NCBI RefSeq assembly: GCF_025291715.1 | Contig: NZ_JAMBIZ010000004.1 | Coordinates: forward strand, 1 to 64,000 | Source: Metasolibacillus sp. | GTDB taxonomy: Bacteria; Bacillota; Bacilli; Bacillales_A; Planococcaceae | DNA: 64,000 bases | Direction of reading: 5' to 3' | Shown: in pieces, positions 35,647-44,806 of the stretch | Position numbering within the stretch: position 1 is the stretch's first letter | Layout: each line of letters starts with the position of its first letter | Made by a program: the position numbers and the translations under genes | The notes under the pieces: generated by a model | Told to the model about the DNA's origin: nothing | Databases searched by the model: none | Seen by the model: only the letters and a program-made list of their open reading frames with translations

Positions 35647-36564
35647 TTATTGCTGCTGTGCTCTGTTAATAAATGCCTCAAGATGTGTTAATGTAACATA
35701 ATCATTTACAGCAAATGTGCCGTCACCTTTACCAACAGTAATACCTGTTGAAGCCAATGTTGCGATATACTCACTTGACCAGTGTGATGCAGGTACGTCT
35801 TTAAAGTTTGGTGCATCGCCTTCTTGCTGTAAATCAAATGCAACAACTAAAATTTTAGCTAGCTGTGCACGAGTGATAGGTGATGCAGGATTAAATTTTC
35901 CATGTTCATCTCCAGAGAAAACGCCAATTTTATTCAATGCTGTCGCAGCACCAGCATATTTTGCTGATGGCTTCACATCTGCAAATGGTGAGCTTGTATC
36001 AGATGTATCAAGATTTAATGCCTTTGCTAATTGAATGGCTACTTCACCGCGTGAAGCATATACTGAAAAATCAATTTGTGCATTTTTTACTTCTGCTTTT
36101 GCTAGTTCAGCAGTTGAAAAGCTTTTGACACGCTTTGCACCGATATAACGACTTGCCCAGTATGATGCATGGATGCTTGTCACGCTCACACCTTGATTCG
36201 TTTGTGAATGGATGAATTTTTGATCACCGATGTAAATCCCTACATGTGATACACCTGCGCCAGATGTATTGAAAAATAATAAATCGCCTGCTTGTAAATT
36301 ACTTTTGGCAACTGCTTGACCTTGGCCATATTGTGCACCAGATGTACGCGGTAGTGAAATACCTAAATCACTAAATACTTGGCGTGTAAAGCCTGAGCAA
36401 TCGAAGCCGCGTGTTGTTGTACCTCCGTATATGTATGGTGTTCCGATATATTTATAAGCCGATGACGTTAACTGATCTACTGATGCTGCTTCTGCCTCAT
36501 GTGAATTTGCTCCTGCAAAAATCATAAATGCAGCAAATACAGGTAATAAAACTCGTTTCTTCAA
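35647..36564 (-). CDS. NlpC/P60 endopeptidase with C-terminal SLH domains
   Basis: A protein of about 305 residues. The signal peptide (about 1-27) ends SHEAEA. The NlpC/P60 domain (about 28-145) has catalytic cysteine in TRGFDCSGFTRQ and histidine in GVSHVGIYIGD, and is strongly similar to the stand-alone enzyme at 11.2-11.7 kb. Two full SLH domains and a degenerate preceding one follow (ITRAQLAKILVVAFDL; ITVGKGDGTFAVNDYVTLTH). It is thus a wall-anchored version of the same hydrolase. The probable start is TTG at 36564 (LKKRVLLPVF), since AGAGGAG lies 10 bases upstream and the signal peptide then begins correctly. The longer frame to 36648 adds a non-signal-like stretch. Confidence 0.87.
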   Translation of the reverse strand: MKKRVLLPVFAAFMIFAGANSHEAEAASVDQLTSSAYKYIGTPYIYGGTTTRGFDCSGFTRQVFSDLGISLPRTSGAQYGQGQAVAKSNLQAGDLLFFNTSGAGVSHVGIYIGDQKFIHSQTNQGVSVTSIHASYWASRYIGAKRVKSFSTAELAKAEVKNAQIDFSVYASRGEVAIQLAKALNLDTSDTSSPFADVKPSAKYAGAATALNKIGVFSGDEHGKFNPASPITRAQLAKILVVAFDLQQEGDAPNFKDVPASHWSSEYIATLASTGITVGKGDGTFAVNDYVTLTHLEAFINRAQQQ

Positions 36565-36674
36565 AATGTTTTGTTCTCCTCTCAAATTTCCCTTGGCTGT
36601 AAGCCCAATTAAAAGACTACCATAGAAAAGCCCGCTATAACTTTTCACTTGTGTAACAGTTTAGAAAATAGCAA

Positions 36675-36720
36675 AAAAGCGCGAAATGACAGCGTTGAAG
36701 CTGTATTTCTGCGCTTTTTA
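36675..36720 (-). terminator. Hairpin after the CAP-SLH gene
   Basis: AAAAGCGC.AAAT.ACAGC pairs with GCTGT.TTT.TGCGCTTTT. It lies about 100 bp beyond the CAP-SLH stop, with A/T flanks on both sides. Confidence 0.6.
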
Positions 36721-36817
36721 TCTAATTTTATCGTAATATACGTGGCGACTCCGTAACTACATTGTAATATTACACACCACTTTTTTACATACCCGCTTTT
36801 TATAAAAGCAAAACATT

Positions 36818-37867
36818 TTATTTACTGGAAAAAAGCTGTACCCAATAATATTGTCCATCTTTTGTACATTTAATGCCAATTCCAATATGTGTATAGCTCG
36901 CTTTTAAAATGTTTTCACGATGCTTAGTAGAGACCATCCATGCATCTGTCACTGCTTGTGCGCTATTAAAGTTTCGAGCAATATTTTCACCAAAGCTTGT
37001 ATATGCATAATCAAATAACTCTGCCATATCCCATGGTGCGCCATAACGTGGCGATTGATGCTCAAAATAATTGTGTTGAATCATATCTTGTGCTTTAATA
37101 ACTGCTAATTGTGTTAATTGCGGATCATATGTTAAAGGCTTCAAGCCATGTTGTTGACGTTGCTGATTTGTCATCGCAATCGCTTCTTTGGCAAAATCAC
37201 CTTTATCACTTATTGTCTGTATATAGCCTTTGCCAAGATAATCATAGACGACTTCATGACGTGCTACCTTCTGTTGAAAGGCCATTCCCCTTGCTATAAA
37301 TGCTGCTAAATGAGCACGTGTTACATAGGCTGTTGGCTCAAATTTACTTGCCGTTTTTCCTGTAACAATTTCAATATCTGCTAATGATTCAATATAGTTT
37401 TTTGCCCAATAGTTTTTAGGCAAATCTTTAAATGCTGCTTTATTGTACGCATCTGTTGTAATATGAAAGGCAAGCGCAATCATTTTGGCAAGATGTGCTC
37501 GCTGAAGTGGCTCATCTGGCTGAAAAAGCTCATTGTTTTGAATAATTCCTAGTTGTGCAAGCTTGCGAATTTCTGCATAGTGCGTATGTGTTGGTGGTAC
37601 ATCAGTTGCTTGTAAAAGAAAATCTTTGGCAGGCGCACCACCTATTGCCCGCGCAATAACTACAGCAGCTTCTTCCCTCGTAACTAACTCGTTTGGTCGA
37701 AATGTATTATCTTCAAAGCCTTCCATATATCCCGCATCTACTAATTGCATAATGGCAGGTGTCGCCCAATAAGCATTTGGTAAATCTTTAAAATGCACAG
37801 CTGCGTATGCAGGTGTTTGCCAAATACATGCAAGTGCTAACATCACGACAATCAATTTTTCTTTCAT
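36818..37867 (-). CDS. SLH-CAP (SCP/PR-1) domain surface protein
   Basis: A protein of about 349 residues. The signal peptide ends about residue 23 (TPAYAAV). Three N-terminal SLH domains (about 24-195) include MEGFEDNTFRPNELVTREEA, QPDEPLQRAHLAKMIALAF and EPTAYVTRAHLAAFIARGM. The C-terminal CAP domain (about 225-349) has the family signatures MTNQQRQQHGLKPLTYDP, AQDMIQHNYFEHQSP, GENIARNF and TKHRENILKASYTHIGIG, with the histidines and glutamates of the CAP cavity (H-E-H) in place. Its bacterial function is unclear; in Bacillus, CAP proteins such as YkwD are secreted. The ATG at 37867 follows GGGGTG; a GTG three codons earlier is possible. Confidence 0.88.
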   Translation of the reverse strand: MKEKLIVVMLALACIWQTPAYAAVHFKDLPNAYWATPAIMQLVDAGYMEGFEDNTFRPNELVTREEAAVVIARAIGGAPAKDFLLQATDVPPTHTHYAEIRKLAQLGIIQNNELFQPDEPLQRAHLAKMIALAFHITTDAYNKAAFKDLPKNYWAKNYIESLADIEIVTGKTASKFEPTAYVTRAHLAAFIARGMAFQQKVARHEVVYDYLGKGYIQTISDKGDFAKEAIAMTNQQRQQHGLKPLTYDPQLTQLAVIKAQDMIQHNYFEHQSPRYGAPWDMAELFDYAYTSFGENIARNFNSAQAVTDAWMVSTKHRENILKASYTHIGIGIKCTKDGQYYWVQLFSSK

Positions 37868-37920
37868 TAATGACACCCCAATACTAGGAATGAAGCCGTC
37901 TGCAAAGACAATTTCGTATA

Positions 37921-37959
37921 AAGGCTGTCTGAAAAGATATTACCTTTTCAAGACAGCCT
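37921..37959 (-). terminator. Terminator of the 1333-residue repeat protein gene
   Basis: AGGCTGTCT.AAAAG pairs with CTTTT..AGACAGCCT around loop ATATTAC. It ends 10 bp before the stop codon. Confidence 0.75.
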
Positions 37960-37968
37960 CATTCCATT

Positions 37969-40900
37969 TTATAAACCTAATTCTAATTCATAACGTGTTA
38001 AAAATGTATAGTTTGTTACTAACATTTTTTCCTCTGGTGCTAATTTATCATAAGCCTTGCGTGCCGATTTCACTTTCGACTCGAAGCTGCGTACCGTTGG
38101 ATCAATTTGATCAATCGTATTCATTACTTTTTGTGCATTTTTAATGCTTTTCTCAGCATTTTTTAAAATATCATAGTTATGCACTTGTTTTTTCAATGCA
38201 GAAGGTAACGCTTTATATAAATCTAGCGCTTTTTCAACATCTGCAAAATATGTGCTGGAGCTTGAAGATAGTCCTGCGATTGTATTAATAACGTTTTCTA
38301 CACCTTCGACATTTGTAATTGCTTCTTGTAGTTTGTAGTAATTCGTTACACGCATTTTCTCTTCTGCCGATAGTTTACCATATGCTGTTTGGGCTGCTTG
38401 TAAATTCCCAAAATAATATTTATCCGATGGATTTAGCTTTTGAATTAATTCATATACATGAATAATGCTCGCTAAATCTGTGTAATCAGACATATTGGCA
38501 ACGAATGACTGCTGCTCGCTATTCAATTTTGCTAACGCTTTTTGAATGCTTGTTACTTGCTTTGCCATATCATTGCGTGGGTTCGATAAGCCATCGATTA
38601 ATTGCATGACAACCTCAACCGGCTTAATATATTTTTCTTCTTCTTTTAAATCATTAATTAAAGTAACACCCTTTTTATTTGCAGAGCTTAATGCATTATA
38701 GGCTTCTCGTGCTGCTTTGACATTGGCAACATATTCTTTCGGATTGCTGCCTTTAATTGCACGAATCATCTCATCAACGCGCGCACCACCTTGCACATTC
38801 AGCTCCTGCTCTAATAAACGGGCATAATTCGAAATTTGTGCTTGCTGACCAGCTGATAATGCATTGTAAGCAGCACGTGTTTTCGTTACATCCTCAACAA
38901 ATGTTTTGCTTGATTCTTTAATAAGTGAAATTTGCTCCATCACTTTGAAGATTGGTGCTAATTCTGTCACTAAGCGTTGCTCATTTGTCACAAGTGCACG
39001 ATCTGCAAAGCTTAATTTCTCATGTGCTTTCAAGGCAGATTTATACTGTGAAATAAATTTTGTTGCATTTGATGGATCAAGTGCTGCAATATCTTCCGTT
39101 AGCTTTAATACAGGCTTAACCGCTTTTTCACGCGTTGTTAAGTCTTTAATATTGCTTACCATGCGCTGTTCATCTTTTGATAGTCCATCATACGCTTGAC
39201 GCGCATCGATTAGCTTTTGGATATAATCTGTCGCTGTTGGTATTGCGGCACGAATTAACGCCTCTACATCTTCAACAGATGCCTTCATTGCGTCACCATC
39301 TGTTAGTAAGCTAGCATTCACAACTTTCTTTTGATTATCCTCAGATAGTTCTGCATATTTCTTTTTTGCCTCGTCTAGCTTTGCTAAATAATCCTTGCTT
39401 GATGTTTTTAATTCAGCTATCAGTCCGATTACTCGTGCTGCTTCAATAACAGGCGACAAATCACTACTATAATTAGTTACATATTTTTGTTGAGCTTCCG
39501 TTAATTTATCATAAGCCTTTTTTGCCGCATCTACTTTTTTCGCATAGTTTTTCGCATCGGCTAGTGTAGCTTGCGGTAAATTAGTGATCAGTTTAATGAC
39601 TTTGCTTGCTTTTTTATAATCTTTCTCAATTGCTTGGAAATCTTTATAGTTTGTTACAAGATTTTTTTGTTTTACTTTTTTATAAAGATTCTTAATCTCA
39701 GTAATGGTTTCGCCAACTTTAGTTTTATCTGTCAGTGCTTGTAGTTTTGCAATTTCCTCAACAACTTGCTTCGCAGCATCTAGATTATCTTTTGCTGTTT
39801 CCAGTTTGGAGTAATATTTATCTTTTAGCATATCAAGCATTGGCTTATAGGCATCGGCAGTAAATTGAGCTTCAAGATTTTCATAATCCGTTTTCAGCTT
39901 CGCTACCTGCTCCTCATAAGTGGACTCCTTAGGCTTTAATGCATTCACACCTAGCATAAAGTCAGCAACAGGCTTGAGCGCTGTTAGCTCATCCTGATTA
40001 TATACATAACTCTTGTTATCGCCTAAGCTGTCATAAGATTTTTGAACAGCTTGTATACGGCTTAATAAAGACGTCTTATTGTAATAAGATGTTAACGCTT
40101 CAATATCCTTTGTCACTTTTAATACAGCAGTATATTGCTTTTCTAAAGCAACTAATGCGCTGTAATTATGAACTAGTTTTTTCGCATTAGCTGATGTAGC
40201 TAGCTTGTCATCATAAAGCTTTCTTGCCTCATTTAATTTCGATAATAAAATGGCTGGATCTGCACCTGTTAAACCTTCAATTGCTGCTACGATACCTTTA
40301 GCTCGTGAAATATCATCCTCAGCTGTTTGTAATCTTGTATTAGCTGCATTTAATGTATTTGTTAACAATGTTTGCAGCTCATTTGATAATGAGCTACTAT
40401 CAATGCTTCTAGCTGCAGTATAGGCTGCTCTTGCTTCTGTTACCATTGTTTCATATTGCGTAACTTCCTCTTTTGTTGATTTAGGCAACTTCAATGTAAC
40501 AACTTTTTCGATAACATCTTTAAATTGCTCAAGCTGTGTTAATGTGGCAATATTCGTTACATGCTTCTGACCTTCATCACTTAGTTTCTCGTACGAGGCG
40601 TGCGCTGCATTTAATCTCGATAAAAAAGTTGAATCTAAAGATGGCTTCAATCCATCAATCATTTTCATTACAGCTGCTGCACTTTTATTATTCTGTTGGA
40701 AGCTTTGTAAATCATCATAAATATCAGTCGGCACTAGCTTTCTCTGTGTTGTTGATAGGTTATTGTAGCTTTCAGTTGCTTTTTGTAATGTTGTTGCGTC
40801 ATCAATAGTCAGTTCGCTAATTAACTGGATTACATCATCTGCTGCCTTTACATCATTAATAGCATCTACAAGCTTGTGATGATTAAAAACGCGAGGGGTA

Positions 40901-41970
40901 TATGCTGAATCGATGTCTGCATAATCATCCTCAAGCTTTTTTAATGTCGTTACACCATTTTCCTCTTTGCGATAATTTTCCACTTTTAAGCTATCGATTG
41001 CTTCAACTAAATGATAGACCTTTTCTAATTGTGCAATAATGGCTGGATTGCCCTCAAGTAAATGCTCAAATTCTGTGCTAATGATCTTTAGAGCATTTTC
41101 TAAATCCTTCATTTTTGAGCGAAGCGAGCTAACAGAAGTGTAGTTTGTAGTTAAAATAGTTGTATAAAGCTGGTCCGCTTTTCCTACAGCTATCATTACA
41201 TCCTCAGCCTTTTTAAACACTTCATATGCTGTTAAGTCAGTTTCTACTGGATATGCAGCAACAATTTTTTGCTGATTAGCATTTAAAGCTTTATAGGCAG
41301 TTTGAGCTTCCCCAATAACCGTTTTATACGTATCTTTCGTAAGGCTTTGAAGATTTGATATATGTGTCTCAATAAATTCTTTTGGTCGAATTATCTCTTG
41401 TTCTAACGTTTCTAATGTTTTGTAGTTAGTTACTGTTTTATTCACTACGACAATGTTTTCAGACTCGTTATTATGAATATATTGTAGTTGCCCTTTAATC
41501 TCCTCATTTGGATTCACATTTAAAGCGTCTCTAAATTCTTCTTGTATCGTAGCTAAATCTTCTATTACCTCATCATAATCTGCTCTTACATTTGGTACAG
41601 AGGCAAGTAAAGTAGGCGATGTTACAGTTAGTTGATTAATCGCTGCTTTGATGCCATTTAATTTTTGAACTAACGCCGCATGTGCCTCAATATAATCAAG
41701 CTTTGCTTCAAGTAAATCTAAGTCAGCATCCCCTATAATCGCTTTTTGTTCCTCTGTAAAATTATCAAATGCTACTCTCGCCTGATTCACAGCATTGATA
41801 ATGGACTCTTCGTGTAGTGGTTTAAATGGTGTTAATAATATATCTCGCTCCGATACATTCGCTACCACATTAAATGGCTGAATGATAGGTGCTTGCTCGT
41901 TTGCATTAGCTAATGTGGCAGGGGCAAGTAACAGACTCGCTAGTATTCCTACACGCACTTTATTGTTCAT
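37969..41970 (-). CDS. Giant secreted helical-repeat protein (about 20 repeats), no SLH
   Basis: A 1333-residue exported protein. The signal peptide (about 1-24) ends ANANEQ. The rest is nearly all helical and built of about 20 divergent repeats of 50-60 residues. Each reads like [V/I]..I..L......[F/Y]...[V/L]..A...Y..L....Q..V.NY..L...E. Well-preserved copies contain AKKAYDKLTEAQQKYVTNY, ARQAYDGLSKDEQRMVSN, TRAAYNALSAGQQAQISNY and ARKAYDKLAPEEKMLVTNY. Repeats with an A-Y-x-x-L...V-x-N-Y pattern occur in other Gram-positive surface proteins, but I cannot name a characterised family. There is no SLH, LysM or LPXTG anchor. AAAGGATG precedes the ATG. It could be a long fibrous spacer, an adhesin or an S-layer-associated scaffold; this is inference. 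Confidence 0.85.
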   Translation of the reverse strand: MNNKVRVGILASLLLAPATLANANEQAPIIQPFNVVANVSERDILLTPFKPLHEESIINAVNQARVAFDNFTEEQKAIIGDADLDLLEAKLDYIEAHAALVQKLNGIKAAINQLTVTSPTLLASVPNVRADYDEVIEDLATIQEEFRDALNVNPNEEIKGQLQYIHNNESENIVVVNKTVTNYKTLETLEQEIIRPKEFIETHISNLQSLTKDTYKTVIGEAQTAYKALNANQQKIVAAYPVETDLTAYEVFKKAEDVMIAVGKADQLYTTILTTNYTSVSSLRSKMKDLENALKIISTEFEHLLEGNPAIIAQLEKVYHLVEAIDSLKVENYRKEENGVTTLKKLEDDYADIDSAYTPRVFNHHKLVDAINDVKAADDVIQLISELTIDDATTLQKATESYNNLSTTQRKLVPTDIYDDLQSFQQNNKSAAAVMKMIDGLKPSLDSTFLSRLNAAHASYEKLSDEGQKHVTNIATLTQLEQFKDVIEKVVTLKLPKSTKEEVTQYETMVTEARAAYTAARSIDSSSLSNELQTLLTNTLNAANTRLQTAEDDISRAKGIVAAIEGLTGADPAILLSKLNEARKLYDDKLATSANAKKLVHNYSALVALEKQYTAVLKVTKDIEALTSYYNKTSLLSRIQAVQKSYDSLGDNKSYVYNQDELTALKPVADFMLGVNALKPKESTYEEQVAKLKTDYENLEAQFTADAYKPMLDMLKDKYYSKLETAKDNLDAAKQVVEEIAKLQALTDKTKVGETITEIKNLYKKVKQKNLVTNYKDFQAIEKDYKKASKVIKLITNLPQATLADAKNYAKKVDAAKKAYDKLTEAQQKYVTNYSSDLSPVIEAARVIGLIAELKTSSKDYLAKLDEAKKKYAELSEDNQKKVVNASLLTDGDAMKASVEDVEALIRAAIPTATDYIQKLIDARQAYDGLSKDEQRMVSNIKDLTTREKAVKPVLKLTEDIAALDPSNATKFISQYKSALKAHEKLSFADRALVTNEQRLVTELAPIFKVMEQISLIKESSKTFVEDVTKTRAAYNALSAGQQAQISNYARLLEQELNVQGGARVDEMIRAIKGSNPKEYVANVKAAREAYNALSSANKKGVTLINDLKEEEKYIKPVEVVMQLIDGLSNPRNDMAKQVTSIQKALAKLNSEQQSFVANMSDYTDLASIIHVYELIQKLNPSDKYYFGNLQAAQTAYGKLSAEEKMRVTNYYKLQEAITNVEGVENVINTIAGLSSSSSTYFADVEKALDLYKALPSALKKQVHNYDILKNAEKSIKNAQKVMNTIDQIDPTVRSFESKVKSARKAYDKLAPEEKMLVTNYTFLTRYELELGL

Positions 41971-42068
41971 TTAGTTCATCCTTTCGTGCATAAGTCGACT
42001 TACGCTATTTATCGGCAAAATGTACAGTTTTTGAAGCAAAAAATGGGGATTTTACCGTTGCTTGATAG

Positions 42069-42162
42069 TTATTCTACGTTTTCGAGGATTTATTCCATTT
42101 TTTTTGGATTTTATTCCACGTTTTCATAGATTTATTCCACGTTTTCTGGAGTTTATTCTACG
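42069..42162. repeat. 21-bp tandem repeat array F (TTATTCCACG family)
   Basis: Five units at exact 21-bp steps (42069, 42090, 42111, 42132, 42153) with core TTATTC(C/T)ACGTTTT, the second degenerate. It lies between the start of the helical-repeat protein gene and the terminator of the upstream SLH gene. Same family as array E at 17.6 kb. Confidence 0.9.
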
Positions 42163-42171
42163 TTCCAAAGA

Positions 42172-42201
42172 AAAAGCTTTCAGGTATACACCCGAAAGCT
42201 T
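42172..42201 (-). terminator. Terminator of the SLH large-domain protein gene
   Basis: AAGCTTTC.GG pairs with CC.GAAAGCTT around loop TATACA. On the minus strand TTTCTTTGG follows. Confidence 0.75.
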
Positions 42202-42206
42202 CTATT

Positions 42207-44612
42207 TTATAATGCGTCTGTGTGCAATGGACCTTCTGGTAAATAGTGCAGCATGCCAATTGCTTCAAGACCGTTTTTAATTTTCATTGTGTAGCCTAGC
42301 TGATTAGCTGATAAATACCCCGCTTTTGAGGCAATCATTTCCTCAAGAACAGGCAATTTTGACGTATCGATATCTTTCCATAGACGATATGATTGGATTA
42401 AATCCTCTAATGTCAAATGCTGATAGTCTGTACCTGCAAATTGCCCCTCTTTATTTACACGATACCAAATATCACCGTTCGGACGAATCCATTTATTTTT
42501 CTCGATTGCTAATGCCGTTTGAATTGCTGTTGCTGTTTCAAGGTATTTAGCATCACCAAATTCATTATAAGCCATCAATAAAATGTTCATACCACCAAGC
42601 AAATGGTTCATCGACGTATGTGTTGTAACATTTTGCTTAAGTGGGAAGTAGTCTGGAATGTAATAGGCATCTTTAGTGACGCGAATAACATTATTATTTG
42701 TTCTTTGTGAAACGATTAAATCTGCATAGTTTTTTAATGGTGTACGATAGTTTGGAATTTCAAATTCCGCACCTGAATTGTAGTAGAACAATGCGATTTG
42801 CTCATTAAAGCGCGTATCAATAAATGGTGCATGAATACCATATAGCCCTTTTAAATACGTACTCGTTACTTCCGTTTCCCAATATGTCTTATTGCCTTTA
42901 AATTTTTGTAGGCTGACAAAGGAATTTTTCACTAAGTTAGCAAAATAACGGTCACCTTGCTCTTTAAATAGCACAAGTGCGCGATCTTCCTTTACTAACA
43001 GTAAATTGCGTCCAAAGCCTTGATAGTTTTTCGGCATTGGCTCTGTCGTTGTAGCCATTTTGTTAAATGGACCTTCCGCAGTATACCAATTGTTACGCTT
43101 TTTATAGTTCGCAGCCGTTTCCACCATCCAGCTATTCATATTCTCATCGTTGTTAAATAAACGTTCATTTGAATCCATATACCATGTATCTACAATATCC
43201 TGACCAGTTGACGCTAGTGTGTAAAATGACAATAAATCTGTTCCTAACCATGTGTATGACAACGCTTCGTACTCTGCACGTAAATCACGCATATAGCTCG
43301 TACCGCCATTATCATATTTTTGCGTTAGCTGCTTAGAACGATAGGCTTGTCCTACCATGCGATCACCAGCAAGCTTTTCATTCGACATAAAACGCATTAG
43401 CCCTGTCGGATAGCTTGATGAATCGTAGCCAAACACATCATTGACATTTTTAGAAATTGGGAAACGATCATAGCGGTAAAGGCGGAAATTCGTCACATTC
43501 GCTTGCTTTTGGAATAAATCCACACTTACCTTAGCATCGCTTGTGTTTGTTAATGTAGAAAAGACAAACTCATCACCATTTGTTAGGCGACGCACTGTCA
43601 CTTTTAGTGTCGCATGTGAGCCAATTTTATATGTGTAAATTGTATCTGTTGCTACACCGAAATTTTCTGTTTTCGTTCCTGCTAATTTAATCGATGACTC
43701 TGAGCGCACAAATAGCGGCGTATCGCCTTGTGTGACTTGCACAAAATTCGCCTCTTTGCGGAACAATGTAAATTTCGACTGCTGTGCTGTCTCAATCGTG
43801 TAGTCTTTTGGTGTAATTTCATTATTCATGACAAGTGCACGATGAATCATCACCGCAAATGTCACACGGTTAACAACCGCATGTGGATCATAGCTTCCAT
43901 CCTCACGCCCTGTGGTAATGCCATGCTGCGCTAGAATTTTCACATTTTCGCGATGCTCTGGGCTAATTTTATCCCAATCCTTAAATGTAATCGCTTCACC
44001 TGTGTCCTTTAAATGAAAGGCATTTACTAAGGCTGAAGCCATCATTTCACGTGTCAATGGGTCAGCAACACCAAAAGTGCCATCTTTCTTCCCTTTAAAA
44101 ATCCCTGCTTTATATGTAGAAAATACACCAGCTGCAAAGCTCGATTTTTGACTTACATCTTTAAAAATCGGCTGATACGGTGCCTCTGGTAACTGTAGCG
44201 CGCCTTTCAAAAGACTTGTCGATTGCCCAACTGAAATCGTTAAGGCTGGACGAAACTCACCATCTGGATAACCGTTAATTGCGCCAATTTCCACGAGCTG
44301 CATTACTTCATTTTTCGCCCAAAAGCTGTTTGGGATATCCGCTAACTTTTGAGAAACTGTCACATACGCTGTTTCTGGTGTCGTTATCTCCTGTTTGACA
44401 GGTACTACTTCTTCAGATGGCTTTTTCTCAGTTTGTTCCGCTGTGTCCACCTGCTTTTCTTGCGTTACTTGTTCAGCTGTTGGTACTTGTTCTTCTACTG
44501 TTCCTACAACTGGTTCATTACTTTCCTGCTTCTCTGCTGCATAAATTGCTGCTGGCATCAGCGATGAGCTAACAAGCAATAGCACAAGTAATGCTGTTAG
44601 TAATTTCTTCAT
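42207..44612 (-). CDS. SLH protein with large C-terminal catalytic-type domain (unassigned)
   Basis: An 801-residue exported protein. The signal peptide (about 1-26) ends IYAAE. A Glu/Pro/Thr-rich segment (about 27-85) precedes three SLH domains (about 88-270; INGYPDGEFRPALTISVGQ, DGTFGVADPLTREMMASALV, GREDGSYDPHAVVNRVTFA). A beta-rich domain follows (about 290-430). The C-terminal about 370 residues are helix-rich with many aromatic residues, including LSYTWLGTDLLSFYTLA, HTSMNHLLGGMNILLMAYNEFGDAKYLETA, KWIRPNGDIWYRV and YQHLTLEDLIQSYRLW. This resembles an alpha/alpha-toroid of glycan-active enzymes such as C5-epimerases, but no family can be stated with confidence. AGAAGGAG precedes the ATG. 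Confidence 0.78.
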   Translation of the reverse strand: MKKLLTALLVLLLVSSSLMPAAIYAAEKQESNEPVVGTVEEQVPTAEQVTQEKQVDTAEQTEKKPSEEVVPVKQEITTPETAYVTVSQKLADIPNSFWAKNEVMQLVEIGAINGYPDGEFRPALTISVGQSTSLLKGALQLPEAPYQPIFKDVSQKSSFAAGVFSTYKAGIFKGKKDGTFGVADPLTREMMASALVNAFHLKDTGEAITFKDWDKISPEHRENVKILAQHGITTGREDGSYDPHAVVNRVTFAVMIHRALVMNNEITPKDYTIETAQQSKFTLFRKEANFVQVTQGDTPLFVRSESSIKLAGTKTENFGVATDTIYTYKIGSHATLKVTVRRLTNGDEFVFSTLTNTSDAKVSVDLFQKQANVTNFRLYRYDRFPISKNVNDVFGYDSSSYPTGLMRFMSNEKLAGDRMVGQAYRSKQLTQKYDNGGTSYMRDLRAEYEALSYTWLGTDLLSFYTLASTGQDIVDTWYMDSNERLFNNDENMNSWMVETAANYKKRNNWYTAEGPFNKMATTTEPMPKNYQGFGRNLLLVKEDRALVLFKEQGDRYFANLVKNSFVSLQKFKGNKTYWETEVTSTYLKGLYGIHAPFIDTRFNEQIALFYYNSGAEFEIPNYRTPLKNYADLIVSQRTNNNVIRVTKDAYYIPDYFPLKQNVTTHTSMNHLLGGMNILLMAYNEFGDAKYLETATAIQTALAIEKNKWIRPNGDIWYRVNKEGQFAGTDYQHLTLEDLIQSYRLWKDIDTSKLPVLEEMIASKAGYLSANQLGYTMKIKNGLEAIGMLHYLPEGPLHTDAL

Positions 44613-44697
44613 GTTGCGATAACTCCTTCTCTGACATGCTTAACTTATTTTTCACTTCAACTTTTTTATTATACATGAATTGCATCATGAAAATTAG

Positions 44698-44729
44698 AAA
44701 AGATGGTGCAGCAAGCTACACCATCTTTT
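44698..44729 (-). terminator. Terminator of the SLH/Ig surface protein gene
   Basis: AAAGATGGTG.AGC pairs with GCT.CACCATCTTT. It lies about 80 bp beyond the stop. Confidence 0.8.
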
Positions 44730-44806
44730 ATTTTATATGAAAATCTGCTGAGTTTTTATTACAGTTTGGTTACTTTCTAGTAATAGTAGTTTACAAGGCT
44801 AGTGTT

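Noticed and set aside
36720..36780. WalR box upstream of the NlpC/P60-SLH gene
   Set aside because: TGTAAT and TGTAGT/TGTTAC hexamers occur here and near 36650, but the 5-bp spacing is not met, and one hexamer of the nearer pair is off consensus.
37969..41970. SLH or LPXTG anchoring of the 1333-residue protein
   Set aside because: No SLH signature and no C-terminal LPXTG, hydrophobic or charged tail; the protein ends shortly after the last repeat.
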